A DNA stretch of 64,000 nucleotides from Diplolepis rosae (taxonomy: Eukaryota > Arthropoda > Insecta > Hymenoptera > Diplolepididae), in contig JAPYXD010000174.1 in the NCBI GenBank assembly GCA_030998225.1, forward strand, positions 1,031,377 through 1,095,376, read 5' to 3'. Shown in pieces: positions 10,342-22,500 of the stretch (within the stretch, counting starts at the first letter, position 1; each line of letters starts with the position of its first letter). The notes under the pieces are model-generated. The model saw only the letters and a program-made list of their open reading frames with translations. It was not told the origin of the DNA and made no database searches. The position numbers and the translations under genes were made by a program.

Positions 10342-11056
10342 TGCAAACTTTATGGTCTAGAAAGGCTCTATGATTTTCGGGCTCTTCAAATATGTCCATA
10401 TCGATTTTTAGGCTTCTACCCTTAACACCTAAATGCACCCCTACATGACCATGTAGAGACGACTTTCACTATAATTGATCTTTTTGCAAACTTTATGGTC
10501 TAGAAAGGCTCTATGATCTTTGGGCTCTTCAAATATGGCCATATCGATTTTTGGGCTCCAACCCTTAACACCGAAATGCACCCCTACATGGCCATGTAGA
10601 GACGACTTTCACTATAATTGATCTTTTTGCAAACTTTATGGTCTAGAAAGGCTCTATGATCTTTGGGCTCTTCAAATATGGCCATATCGATTTTTGGGCT
10701 CCAACCCTTAACACCGAAATGCACCCCTACATGGCCATGTAGAGACGACTTTCACTATAATTGATCTTTTTGCAAACTTTATGGTCTAGAAAGGCTCTAT
10801 GATTTTTGGGCTCTTCAAATATGTCCATATCGATTTTTAGGCTTCTACCCTTAACACCTAAATGCACCCCTACATGGCCATGTAGAGACGACTTTCACTA
10901 TAATTGATCTTTTTGCAAACTTTATGGTCTAGAAAGGCTCTATGATTTTTGGGCTCTTCAAATATGTCCATATCGATTTTGGGGCTTCTACCCTTAACAC
11001 CGAAATGCACCCCTACAAGACCATGGAGAGACGACTTTCACTAAAATTGATCGTTT
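10342..11056 (+). repeat. Run of five class C-headed monomers at the domain boundary
   Basis: Five consecutive monomers start TGCAAAC (10342, 10485, 10628, 10771, 10914), whereas class C monomers elsewhere usually alternate with A, B or D. The copies at 10485-10627 and 10628-10770 appear identical: a C head joined to a B middle (GGCCATATCG, GCTCCAACCC). They look like a very recent single-monomer duplication of a C/B hybrid. The run separates the first domain from the second, in which new variants begin at about 11,080. Confidence 0.8.
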
Positions 11057-12312
11057 TTCAAACTTTATGTTCTAGGTAGACTCTATTGTCTTTGGGCTCT
11101 TCAAATATGTCCATATCGATTTTTGGGCTACTACCCTTAACACCGAAATGCACCCCTACAAGACCATGTAGAGACGACTTTCACTAAAATTGATCGTTTT
11201 TCAAACTTTATGTTCTAGGTAGACTCTATGATCTTTGGGCTCTTCAAATATGTTAATATCGATTTTTGGGCTCCAACCCTTAACACCTAAATGCACCCCT
11301 ACATGACCATGTAGAGACGACTTCCACTAAAATTGATCGGTTTTCAAACTTTATGTTCTAGGAAGACCCTATGATTTTTGGGCTTATACCCTTAACACCG
11401 AAATGTACCCCTACATGGCAATGTAGAGACGACTTTCACTAAAATTGATCTTTTTGCAAACTTTATGGTCTAGAAAGGCTCTATGATTTTTGGGCTCTTC
11501 AAATATGTCCATATCGATTTTGGGGCTTCTACCCTTAACACCGAAATGCACCCCTACCAGACCATGGAGAGACGACTTTCACTAAAATTGATCGTTTTTC
11601 AAACTTTATGTTCTAGGTAGACTCTATTTTCTTTGGGCTCTTCAAATATGTCCATATCGATTTTTAGGCTTCTACCCTTAACACCTAAATGCACCCCTAC
11701 ATGACCATGTAGAGACGACTTTCACTAAAATTGATCGTTTTTCAAACTTTATGTTCTAGGTAGACTCTATGATCTTTGGGCTCTTCAAATATGGCCATAT
11801 CGATTTTTGGGCTCCAACCCTTAACACCGAAATGCACCCCTACATGGCCATGTAGAGACGACTTTCACTATAATTGATCTTTTTGCAAACTTTATGGTCT
11901 AGAAAGGCTCTATGATTTTTGGGCTCTTCAAATATGTCCATATCGATTTTTGGGCTCCAACCCTTAACACCGAAATGCACCCCTACATGGCCATGTAGAG
12001 ACGACTTTCACTATAATTGATCTTTTTGCAAACTTTATGGTCTAGAAAGGCTCTATGATTTTTGGGCTCTTCAAATATGTCCATATCGATTTTTAGGCTT
12101 CTACCCTTAACACCTAAATGCACCCCTACATGGCTATGTAGAGACGACTTTCACTATAATTGATCTTTTTGCAAACTTTATGGTCTAGAAAGGCTCTATG
12201 ATTTTTGGGCTCTTCAAATATGTCCATATCTCTTTTTAGGCTTCTACCCTTAACACCTAAATGCACCCCTACATGACCATGTAGGGACGACTTCCACTAA
12301 AATTGATCGGTT

Positions 12313-12424
12313 TTCAAACTTTATGTTCTAGGAAGACCCTATGATTTTTGGGCTTCTACCCTTAACACCTAAATGCACCCCTACATGACCATGTAGAGAC
12401 GACTTCCACTAAAATTGATCGGTT
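12313..12424 (+). repeat. Short D monomer of the second type (GGGCTTCTACCC junction)
   Basis: This copy is 112 bp like the common short monomer, but its junction reads ATTTTTGGGCTTCTACCC where the common form has GGGCTTATACCC. It then has CACCTAAATG and the CTTCCAC tail rather than AAATGTACCCC and the palindrome tail. Copies with the same junction occur at 12997, 16194, 16878, 21239 and 23831. Its junction fits direct collapse of a normal monomer without the extra C-to-A change. Confidence 0.8.
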
Positions 12425-15400
12425 CTCAAACTTTATGTTCTAGGTAGACTCTATTGTCTTTGGGCTCTTCAAATATGTCCATATCGATTTTTGGGCTTCT
12501 ACCCTTAACACCGAAATGCACCCCTGCAAGACCATGGAGAGACGACTTCCACTAAAATTGATCGTTTTTCAAACTTTATGTTCTAGGTAGACTCTATGAT
12601 CTTTGGGCTCCTCAAATATGGCCATATCGATTTTTGGGCTCCAACCCTTAACACCGAAATGCACCCCTACATGGCCATGTAGAGACGACTTTCACTAAAA
12701 TTGATCTTTTTGCAAACTTTATGGTCTAGAAAGGCTCTATGATCTTTCGGCTCTGCAAATATGTCCATATCGATTTTTGGACTCCAACCCTTAACACCGA
12801 AATGCACCCCTACATGGCCATGTAGAGACGACTTTCACTATAATTGATCTTTTTGCAAACTTTATGGTCTAGAAAGGCTCTATGATTTTTGGGCTCTTCA
12901 AATATGTCCATATCGATTTTTAGGCTTCTAACCTTAACACCTAAATGCACCCCTACATGACCATGTAGAGACGACTTCCACTAAAATTGATCGGTTTTCA
13001 AACTTTATGTTCTAGGAAGACCCTATGATTTTTGGGCTTCTACCCTTAACACCGAAATGCACCCCTACAAGACCATGGAGAGACGACTTTCACTAAAATT
13101 GATCGTTTTTCAAACTTTATGTTCTAGGTAGACTCTATTGTCTTTGGGCTCTTCAAATATGTCCATATCGATTTTTGGGCTTCTACCCTTAACACCGAAA
13201 TGCACCCCTACATGACCATGTAGAGACGACTTTCACTAAAATTGATCGTTTTTCAAACTTTATGTTCTAGGTAGACTCTATGATCTTTGGGCTCTTCAAA
13301 TATGGCCATATCGATTTTTGGGCTCCAACCCTTAACACCGAAATGCACCCCTACATGGCCATGTAGAGACGACTTTCACTATAATTGATCTTTTTGCAAA
13401 CTTTATGGTCTAGAAAGGCTCTATGATTTTTGGGCTCTTCAAATATGGCCATATCGATTTTTGGGCTCCAACCCTTAACACCGAAATGCACCCCTACATG
13501 GCCATGTAGAGACGACTTTCACTAAAATTGATCTTTTTGCAAACTTTATGGTCTAGAAAGGCTCTATGATTTTTGGGCTCTTCAAATATGTCCATATCGA
13601 TTTTTAGGCTTCTACCCTTAACACCTAAATGCACCCCTACATGACCATGTAGAGACGACTTTCACTAAAATTGATCGTTTTTCAAACTTTATGTTCTAGG
13701 TGGACTCTATGATCTTTGGGCTCTTCAAATATGTCCATATCGATTTTTGTGCTTCTACCCTTAACACCGAAATGCACCCCTACAAGACCATGGAGAGACG
13801 ACTTTCACTAAAATTGATCGTTTTTCAAACTTTATGTTCTAGGTAGACTCTATGATCTTTGGGCTCTTCAAATATGGCCATATCGATTTTTGGGCTCCAA
13901 CCCTTAACACCGAAATGCACCCCTACATGGCCATGTAGAGACGACTTTCACTATAATTGATCTTTTTGCAAACTTTATGGTCTAGAAAGGCTCTATGATC
14001 TTTGGGCTCTTCAAATATGTCCATATCGATTTTTAGGCTTCTACCCTTAACACCTAAATGCACCCCTACATGACCATGTAGAGACGACTTCCACTAAAAT
14101 TGATCGGTTTTCAAACTTTATGTTCTAGGAAGACCCTATGATTTTTGGGCTTATACCCTTAACACCGAAATGTACCCCTACATGGCCATGTAGAGACGAC
14201 TTTCACTAAAATTGATCTTTTTGCAAACTTTATGGTCTAGAAAGGCTCTATGATTTTCGGGCTCTTCAAATATGTCCATATCGATTTTTAGGCTTCTACC
14301 CTTAACACCTAAATGCACCCCTACATGACCATGTAGAGACGACTTTCACTAAAATTGATCGTTTTTCAAACTTTATGTTCTAGGTGGACTCTATGATCTT
14401 TGGGCTCTTCAAATATGTCCATATCGATTTTTGTGCTTCTACCCTTAACACCGAAATGCACCCCTACATGGCCATGTAGAGACGACTTTCACTATAATTG
14501 ATCTTTTTGCAAACTTTATGGTCTAGAAAGGCTCTATGATCTTTGGGCTCTTCAAATATGGCCATATCGATTTTTGGGCTCCAACCCTTAACACCGAAAT
14601 GCACCCCTACATGGCCATGTAGAGACGACTTTCACTATAATTGATCTTTTTGCAAACTTTATGGTCTAGAAAGGCTCTATGATTTTTGGGCTCTTCAAAT
14701 ATGTCCATATCGATTTTTAGGCTTCTACCCTTAACACCTAAATGCACCCCTACATGGCCATGTAGAGACGACTTTCACTATAATTGATCTTTTTGCAAAC
14801 TTTATGGTCTAGAAAGGCTCTATGATTTTTGGGCTCTTCAAATATGTCCATATCGATTTTGGGGCTTCTACCCTTAACACCGAAATGCACCCCTACAAGA
14901 CCATGGAGAGACGACTTTCACTAAAATTGATCGTTTTTCAAACTTTATGTTCTAGGTAGACTCTATTGTCTTTGGGCTCTTCAAATATGTCCATATCGAT
15001 TTTTGGGCTTCTACCCTTAACACCTAAATGCACCCCTACAAGACCATGTAGAGACGACTTTCACTAAAATTGATCGTTTTTCAAACTTTATGTTCTAGGA
15101 AGACTCTATGATATTTGGGCTCTTCAAATATGGTCATATCGATTTTTGGGCTCCAACCCTTAAAACCTAAATGCACCCCTACATGACCATGTAGATACGA
15201 CTTCCACTAAAATTGATCGGTTTTCAAACTTTATGTTCTAGGAAGACCCTATGATTTTTGGGCTTATACCCTTAACACCGAAATGTACCCCTACATGGCA
15301 ATGTAGAGACGACTTTCACTAAAATTGATCTTTTTGCAAACTTTATGGTCTAGAAAGGCTCTATGATTTTTGGGCTCTTCAAATATGTCCATATCGATTT

Positions 15401-18400
15401 TGGGGGCTTCTAACCTTAACACCGAAATGCACCCCTACCAGACCATGGAGAGACGACTTTCACTATAATTGATCGTTTTTCAAACTTTATGTTCTAGGTA
15501 GTCTCTATTGTCTTTGGGCTCTTCAAATATGTCCATATCGATTTTTGGGCTTCTACCCTTAACACCTAAATGCACCCCTACATGACCATGTAGAGACGAC
15601 TTTCACTAAAATTGATCGTTTTTCAAACTTTATGTTCTAGGTAGACTCTATGATCTTTGGGCTCTTCAAATATGGCCATATCGATTTTTGGGCTCCAACC
15701 CTTAACACCGAAATGCACCCCTGCATGGCCATGTAGAGACGACTTTCACTATAATTGATCTTTTTGCAAACTTTATGGTCTAGAAAGGCTCTATGATCTT
15801 TGGGTTCTTCAAATATGTCCATATCGATTTTTGGGCTCCAACCCTTAACACCGAAATGCACCCCTACATGGCCATGTAGAGACGACTTTCACTATAATTG
15901 ATCTTTTTGCAAACTTTATGGTCTAGAAAGGCTCTATGATTTTTGGGCTCTTCAAATATGTCCATATCGATTTTTAGTCTACTACCCTTAACACCTCAAT
16001 GCACCCCTACATGGCCATGTAGAGACGACTTTCACTATAATTGATCTTTTTGCAAACTTTATGGTCTAGAAAGGCTCTATGATTTTTGGGCTCTTCAAAT
16101 ATGTCCATATCGATTTTTGGGCTTCTACCCTTAACACCTAAATGCACCCCTACATGACCATGTAGGGACGACTTCCACTAAAATTGATCGGTTTTCAAAC
16201 TTTATGTTCTAGGAAGACCCTATGATTTTTGGGCTTCTACCCTTAACACCGAAATGCACCCCTACATGACCATGTAGAGACGACTTCCACTAAAATTGAT
16301 CGGTTCTCAAACTTTATGTTCTAGGTAGACTCTATTGTCTTTGGGCTCTTCAAATATGTCCATATCGATTTTTGGGCTTCTACCCTTAACACCGAAATGC
16401 ACCTCTACAAGACCTTGGAGAGACGACTTTCACTAAAATTGATCGTTTTTCAAACTTTATGTTCTAGGTAGACTCTATGATCTTTGGGCTCTTCAAATAT
16501 GGGCATATCGATTTTTGGGCTCCAACTCTTAACACCGAAATGCACCCCTACATGGCCATGTAGAGACGACTTTCACTATAATTGATCTTTTTGCAAACTT
16601 TATGGTCTAGAAAGGCTCTATGATCTTTCGGCTCTTCAAATATGTCCATATCGATTTTTGGACTCCAACCCTTAACACCGAAATGCACCCCTACATGGCC
16701 ATGTAGAGACGACTTTCACTATAATTGATCTTTTTGCAAACTTTATGGTCTAGAAAGGCTCTATGATTTTTGGGCTCTTCAAATATGTAAATCTCGATTT
16801 TTAGGCTTCTAACCTTAACACCTAAATGCACCCCTACATGACCATGTAGAGACGACTTCCACTAAAATTGATCGGTTTTCAAACTTTATGTTCTAGGAAG
16901 ACCCTATGATTTTTGGGCTTCTACCCTTAACACCGAAATGCACCCCTACAAGACCATGGAGAGACGACTTTCACTAAAATTGATCGTTTTTCAAACTTTA
17001 TGTTCCAGGTAGACTCTATTGTCTTTGGGCTCTTTAAATATGTCCATATCGATTTTTGGGCTTCTACCCTTAACACCTAAATGCACCCCTACAAGACCAT
17101 GTAGAGACGACTTACACTAAAATTGGATCGTTTTTCAAACTTTATGTTCTAGGTAGACTCTATGATCTTTGGGCTCTTCAAATATGGCCATATCGATTTT
17201 TGGGCTCCAACCCTTAACACCGAAATGCACCCCTACATGGCCATGTAGAGACGACTTTCACTATAATTGATCTTTTTTCAAACTTTATGGTCTAGAAAGG
17301 CTCTATGATTTTTGGGCTCTTCAAATATGGCCATATCGATTTTTGGGCTCCAACCCTTAACACCGAAATGCACCCCTACATGGCCATGTAGAGACGACTT
17401 TCACTATAATTGATCTTTTTGCAAACTTTATGGTCTAGAAAGGCTCTATGATTTTTGGGCTCTTCAAATATGTCCATATCGATTTTTAGGCTTCTACCCT
17501 TAACACCTAAATGCACCCCTACATGACCATGTAGAGACGACTTCCACTAAAATTGATCGGTTTTCAAACTTTATGTTCTAGGAAGACCCTATGATTTTTG
17601 GGCTTATACCCTTAACACCGAAATGTACCCCTACATGGCCATGTAGAGACGACTTTCACTAAAATTGATCTTTTTGCAAACTTTATGGTCTAGAAAGGCT
17701 CTATGATTTTTGGGCTCTTCAAATATGTCCATATCGATTTTTAGGCTTCTACCCTTAACACCTAAATGCACCCCTACATGACCATGTAGAGACGACTTTC
17801 ACTAAAATTGATCGTTTTTCAAACTTTATGTTCTAGGTGGACTCTATGATCTTTGGGCTCTTCAAATATGTCCATATCGATTTTTGTGCTTCTACCCTTA
17901 ACACCGAAATGCACCCCTACAAGACCATGGAGAGACGACTTTCACTAAAATTGATCGTTTTTCAAACTTTATGTTCTAGGTAGACTCTATGATCTTTGGG
18001 CTCTTCAAATATGGCCATATCGATTTTTGGGCTCCAACCCTTAACACCGAAATGCACCCCTACATGGCCATGTAGAGACGACTTTCACTATAATTGATCT
18101 TTTTGCAAACTTTATGGTCTAGAAAGGCTCTATGATCTTTCGGCTCTTCAAATATGTCCATATCGATTTTTAGGATTCTACCCTTAACACCTAAATGCAC
18201 CCCTACATGACCACGTCGAGACGACTTCCACTAAAATTGATCGGTTTTCAAACTTTATGTTCTAGGAAGACCCTATGATTTTTGGGCTTATACCCTTAAC
18301 ACCGAAATGTACCCCTACATGGCCATGTAGAGACGACTTTCACTAAAATTGATCTTTTTGCAAACTTTATGGTCTAGAAAGGCTCTATGATTTTCGGGCT

Positions 18401-19472
18401 CTTCAAATATGTCCATATCGATTTTTAGGCTTCTACCCTTAACACCTAAATGCACCCCTACATGACCATGTAGAGACGACTTTCACTAAAATTGATCGTT
18501 TTTCAAACTTTATGTTCTAGGTGGACTCTATGATCTTTGGGCTCTTCAAATATGTCCATATCGATTTTTGGGCTTCTACCCTTAACACCGAAATGCACCC
18601 CTACATGGCCATGTAGAGACGACTTTCACTATAATTGATCTTTTTGCAAACTTTATCGTCTAGAAAGGCTCTATGATTTTTGGGCTCTTCAAATATGTCC
18701 ATATCGATTTTTGGGCTTCTACACTTAACACCGAAATGCACCCCTACATGACCATGTAGGGACGACTTCCACTAAAATTGATCGGTTTTCAAACTTTATG
18801 TTCTAGGAAGACCCTATGATTTTTGGGCTTATACCCTTAACACCGAAATGTACCCCTACATGGCAATGTAGAGACGACTTTCACTAAAATTGATCTTTTT
18901 GCAAACTTTATGGTCTAGAAAGGCTCTATGATTTTTGGGCTCTTCAAATATGTCCATATCGATTTTGGGGGCTTCTAACCTTAACACCGAAATGCACCCC
19001 TACCAGACCATGGAGAGACGACTTTCACTATAATTGATCTTTTTGCACACTTTATGTTCTATGTAGACTCTATTGTCTTTGGGCTCTTCAAATATGTCCA
19101 TATCGATTTTTGGGCTTCTACCCTTAACACCGAAATGCACCCCTACAAGACCATGGAGAGACGACTTTCACTAAAATTGATCGTTTTTCAAACTTTATGT
19201 TCTAGGTAGACTCTATGATCTTTGGGCTCTTCAAATATGGCCATATCGATTTTTGGGCTCCAACCCTTAACACCGAAATGCACCCCTACATGGCCATGTA
19301 GAGACGACTTTCACTATAATTGATCTTTTTGCAAACTTTATGGTCTAGAAAGGCTCTATGATTTTTGGGCTCTTCAAATATGTCCATATCGATTTTTAGG
19401 CTTCTACCCTTAACACCTAAATGCACCCCTACATCACCATGTAGAGACGACTTACACTACAAGTGATCGATT

Positions 19473-19584
19473 GTCAAACTTTATGTTCTAGGAAGACCCT
19501 ATGATTTTGGGGCTTCTACCCTTAACACCGAAATGCACCCCTACAAGACCATGGAGAGACGACTTTCACTAAAATTGATCGTTT
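19473..19584 (+). repeat. Short D monomer of the third type (GATTTTGGGGCTTC junction)
   Basis: Length is 112 bp, but the junction reads ATGATTTTGGGGCTTCTACCC-like sequence with four Gs, followed by CACCGAAATG and CTACAAGACCATGGAG. The same form appears near 29304, 29988, 32040, 37.8 kb, 39.9 kb, 46.6 kb, 48.7 kb, 52.1 kb and 54.2 kb. Full monomers with CGATTTTGGGGCTTC exist nearby (for example near 11,515 and 23,320), so this type may descend from a deletion in, or conversion by, that variant. Confidence 0.78.
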
Positions 19585-22500
19585 TTCAAACTTTATGTTC
19601 TAGGTAGACTCTATTGTCTTTGGGCTCTTCAAATATGTCCATATCGATTTTTGGGCTTCTACCCTTAACACCTAAATGCACCCCTACATGACCATGTAGA
19701 GACGACTTCCACTAAAATTGATCGTTTTTCAAACTTTATGTTCTAGGTAGACTCTATCATCTTTGGGCTCTTCAAATATGGTCATATCGATTTTTGGGTT
19801 CCAACCCTTAACACCGAAATGCACCCCTACATGGCCATGTAGAGACGACTTTCACTAAAATTGATCTTTTTGCAAACTTTATGGTCTAGAAGGGCTCTAT
19901 GATTTTTGGGCTCTTCAAATATGTCCATAACGATTTTTGCGCTCCAACCCTTAAAACCGAAATGCACCCCTACATGGCCATGTAGAGACGACTTTCACTA
20001 TAATTGATCTTTTTGCAAACTTTATGGTCTAGAAAGGCTCTATGATTTTTGGGCTCTTCAAATATGTCCATATCGATTTTTAGGCTTCTACCCTTAACAC
20101 CTAAATGCACCCCTACATGACCATGTAGAGACGACTTCCACTAAAATTGATCGGTTTTCAAACTTTATGTTCTAGGAAGACCCTATGATTTTTGGGCTTA
20201 TACCCTTAACACCGAAATGTACCCCTACATGGCCATGTAGAGACGACTTTCACTAAAATTGATCTTTTTGCAAACTTTATGGTCTAGAAAGGCTCTATGA
20301 TTTTTGGGCTCTTCAAATATGTCCATATCGATTTTTAGGCTTCTACCCTTAACACCTAAATGCACCCCTACATGACCATGTAGAGACGACTTTCACTAAA
20401 ATTGATCGTTTTTCAAACTTTATGTTCTAGGTGGACTCTATGATCTTTGGGCTCTTCAAATATGTCCATATCGATTTTTGGGCTTCTACCCTTAACACCG
20501 AAATGCACCCCTACAAGACCATGGAGAGACGACTTTCACTATAATTGATCTTTTTGCAAACTTTATGGTCTAGAAAGGCTCTATGATTTTTGGGCTCTTC
20601 AAATATGTCCATATCGATTTTTAGGCTTCTACCCTTAACACCTAAATGCACCCCTACATGACCATGTAGAGACGACTTCCACTAAAATTGATCGGTTTTC
20701 AAACTTTATGTTCTAGGAAGACCCTATGATTTTTGGGCTTATACCCTTAACACCGAAATGCACCCCTACATGGCCATGTAGAGACGACTTTCACTAAAAT
20801 TAATCTTTTTGCAAACTTTATGGTCTAGAAAGGCTCTATGATTTTCGGGCTCCTCAGAAATGTCCATATCGATTTTTGGGCTCCAACCCTTAACACTGAA
20901 ATGCACCCCTACATGGCCATGTAGAGACGACTTTCACTATAATTGATCTTTTTGCAAACTTTATGGTCTAGAAAGGCTCTATGATTTTTGGGCTCTTCAA
21001 ATATGTCCATATCGATTTTTAGGCTTCTACCCTTAACACCGCAATGCACCCCTACATGGCCATGTAGAGACGACTTTCACTATAATTGATCTTTTTGCAA
21101 ACTTTATGGTCTAGAAAGGCTCTATGATTTTTGGGCTCTTCAAATATGTCCATATCGATTTTTGGGCTTCTACCCTTAACACCTAAATGCACCCCTACAT
21201 GACCATGTAGGGACGACTTCCACTAAAATTGATCGGTTTTCAAACTTTATGTTCTAGGAAGACCCTATGATTTTTGGGCTTCTACCCTTAACACCGAAAT
21301 GCACCCCTACAAGACCATGGAGAGACGACTTTCACTAAAATTGATCGTTTTTCAAACTTTATGTTCTAGGTAGACTCTATTGTCTTTGGGCTCTTCAAAT
21401 ATGTCCATATCGATTTTTGGGCTTCTACCCTTAACACCGAAATGCACCCCTGCAAGACCATGGAGAGACGACTTCCACTAAAATTGATCGTTTTTCAAAC
21501 TTTATGTTCTAGGTAGACTCTATGATCTTTGGGCTCTTCAAATATGGCCATATCGATTTTTGGGCTCCAACCCTTAACACCGAAATGCACCCCTACATGG
21601 CCATGTAGAGACGACTTTCACTAAAATTGATCTTTTTGCAAACTTTATGGTCTAGAAAGGCTCTATGATCTTTGGGCTCTTCAAATATGGCCATATCGAT
21701 TTTTGGGCTCCAACCCTTAACACCGAAATGCACCCCTACATGGCCATGTAGAGACGACTTTCACTATAATTGATCTTTTTGCAAACTTTATGGTCTAGAA
21801 AGGCTCTATGATTTTTGGGCTCTTCAAATATGTCCATATCGATTTTTAGGCTTCTACCCTTAACACCTAAATGCACCCCTACATGACCATGTAGAGACGA
21901 CTTCCACTAAAATTGATCGGTTTTCAAACTTTATGTTCTAGGAAGACCCTATGATTTTTGGGCTTATACCCTTAACACCGAAATGTACCCCTACATGGCC
22001 ATGTAGAGACGACTTTCACTAAAATTGATCTTTTTGCAAACTTTATGGTCTAGAAAGGCTCTATGATTTTTGGGCTCTTCAAATATGTCCATATCGATTT
22101 TTAGGCTTCTACCCTTAACACCTAAATGCACCCCTACATGACCATGTAGAGACGACTTTCACTAAAATTGATCGTTTTTCAAACTTTATGTTCTAGGTGG
22201 ACTCTATGATCTTTGGGCTCTTCAAATATGTCCATATCGATTTTTGTGCTTCTACCCTTAACACCGAAATGCACCCCTACAAGACCATGGAGAGACGACT
22301 TTCACTAAAATTGATCGTTTTTCAAACTTTATGTTCTAGGTAGACTCTATGATCTTTGGGCTCTTCAAATATGGCCATATCGATTTTTGGGCTCCAACCC
22401 TTAACACCGAAATGCACCCCTACATGGCCATGTAGAGACGACTTTCACTATAATTGATCTTTTTGCAAACTTTATGGTCTAGAAAGGCTCTATGATCTTT

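Noticed and set aside
15637..15861. Open reading stretches of 60-75 codons on both strands (also 22420-22611, 52596-52814, 53939-54124, 57534-57761, 58551-58733, 63116-63328)
   Set aside because: Each is satellite read through one or two monomers. The peptides are versions of one another, the frame is lost because 143 is not a multiple of three, several depend on point changes or on insertions in the noisy tail, and none has a domain, a plausible start context or conserved coding bias.
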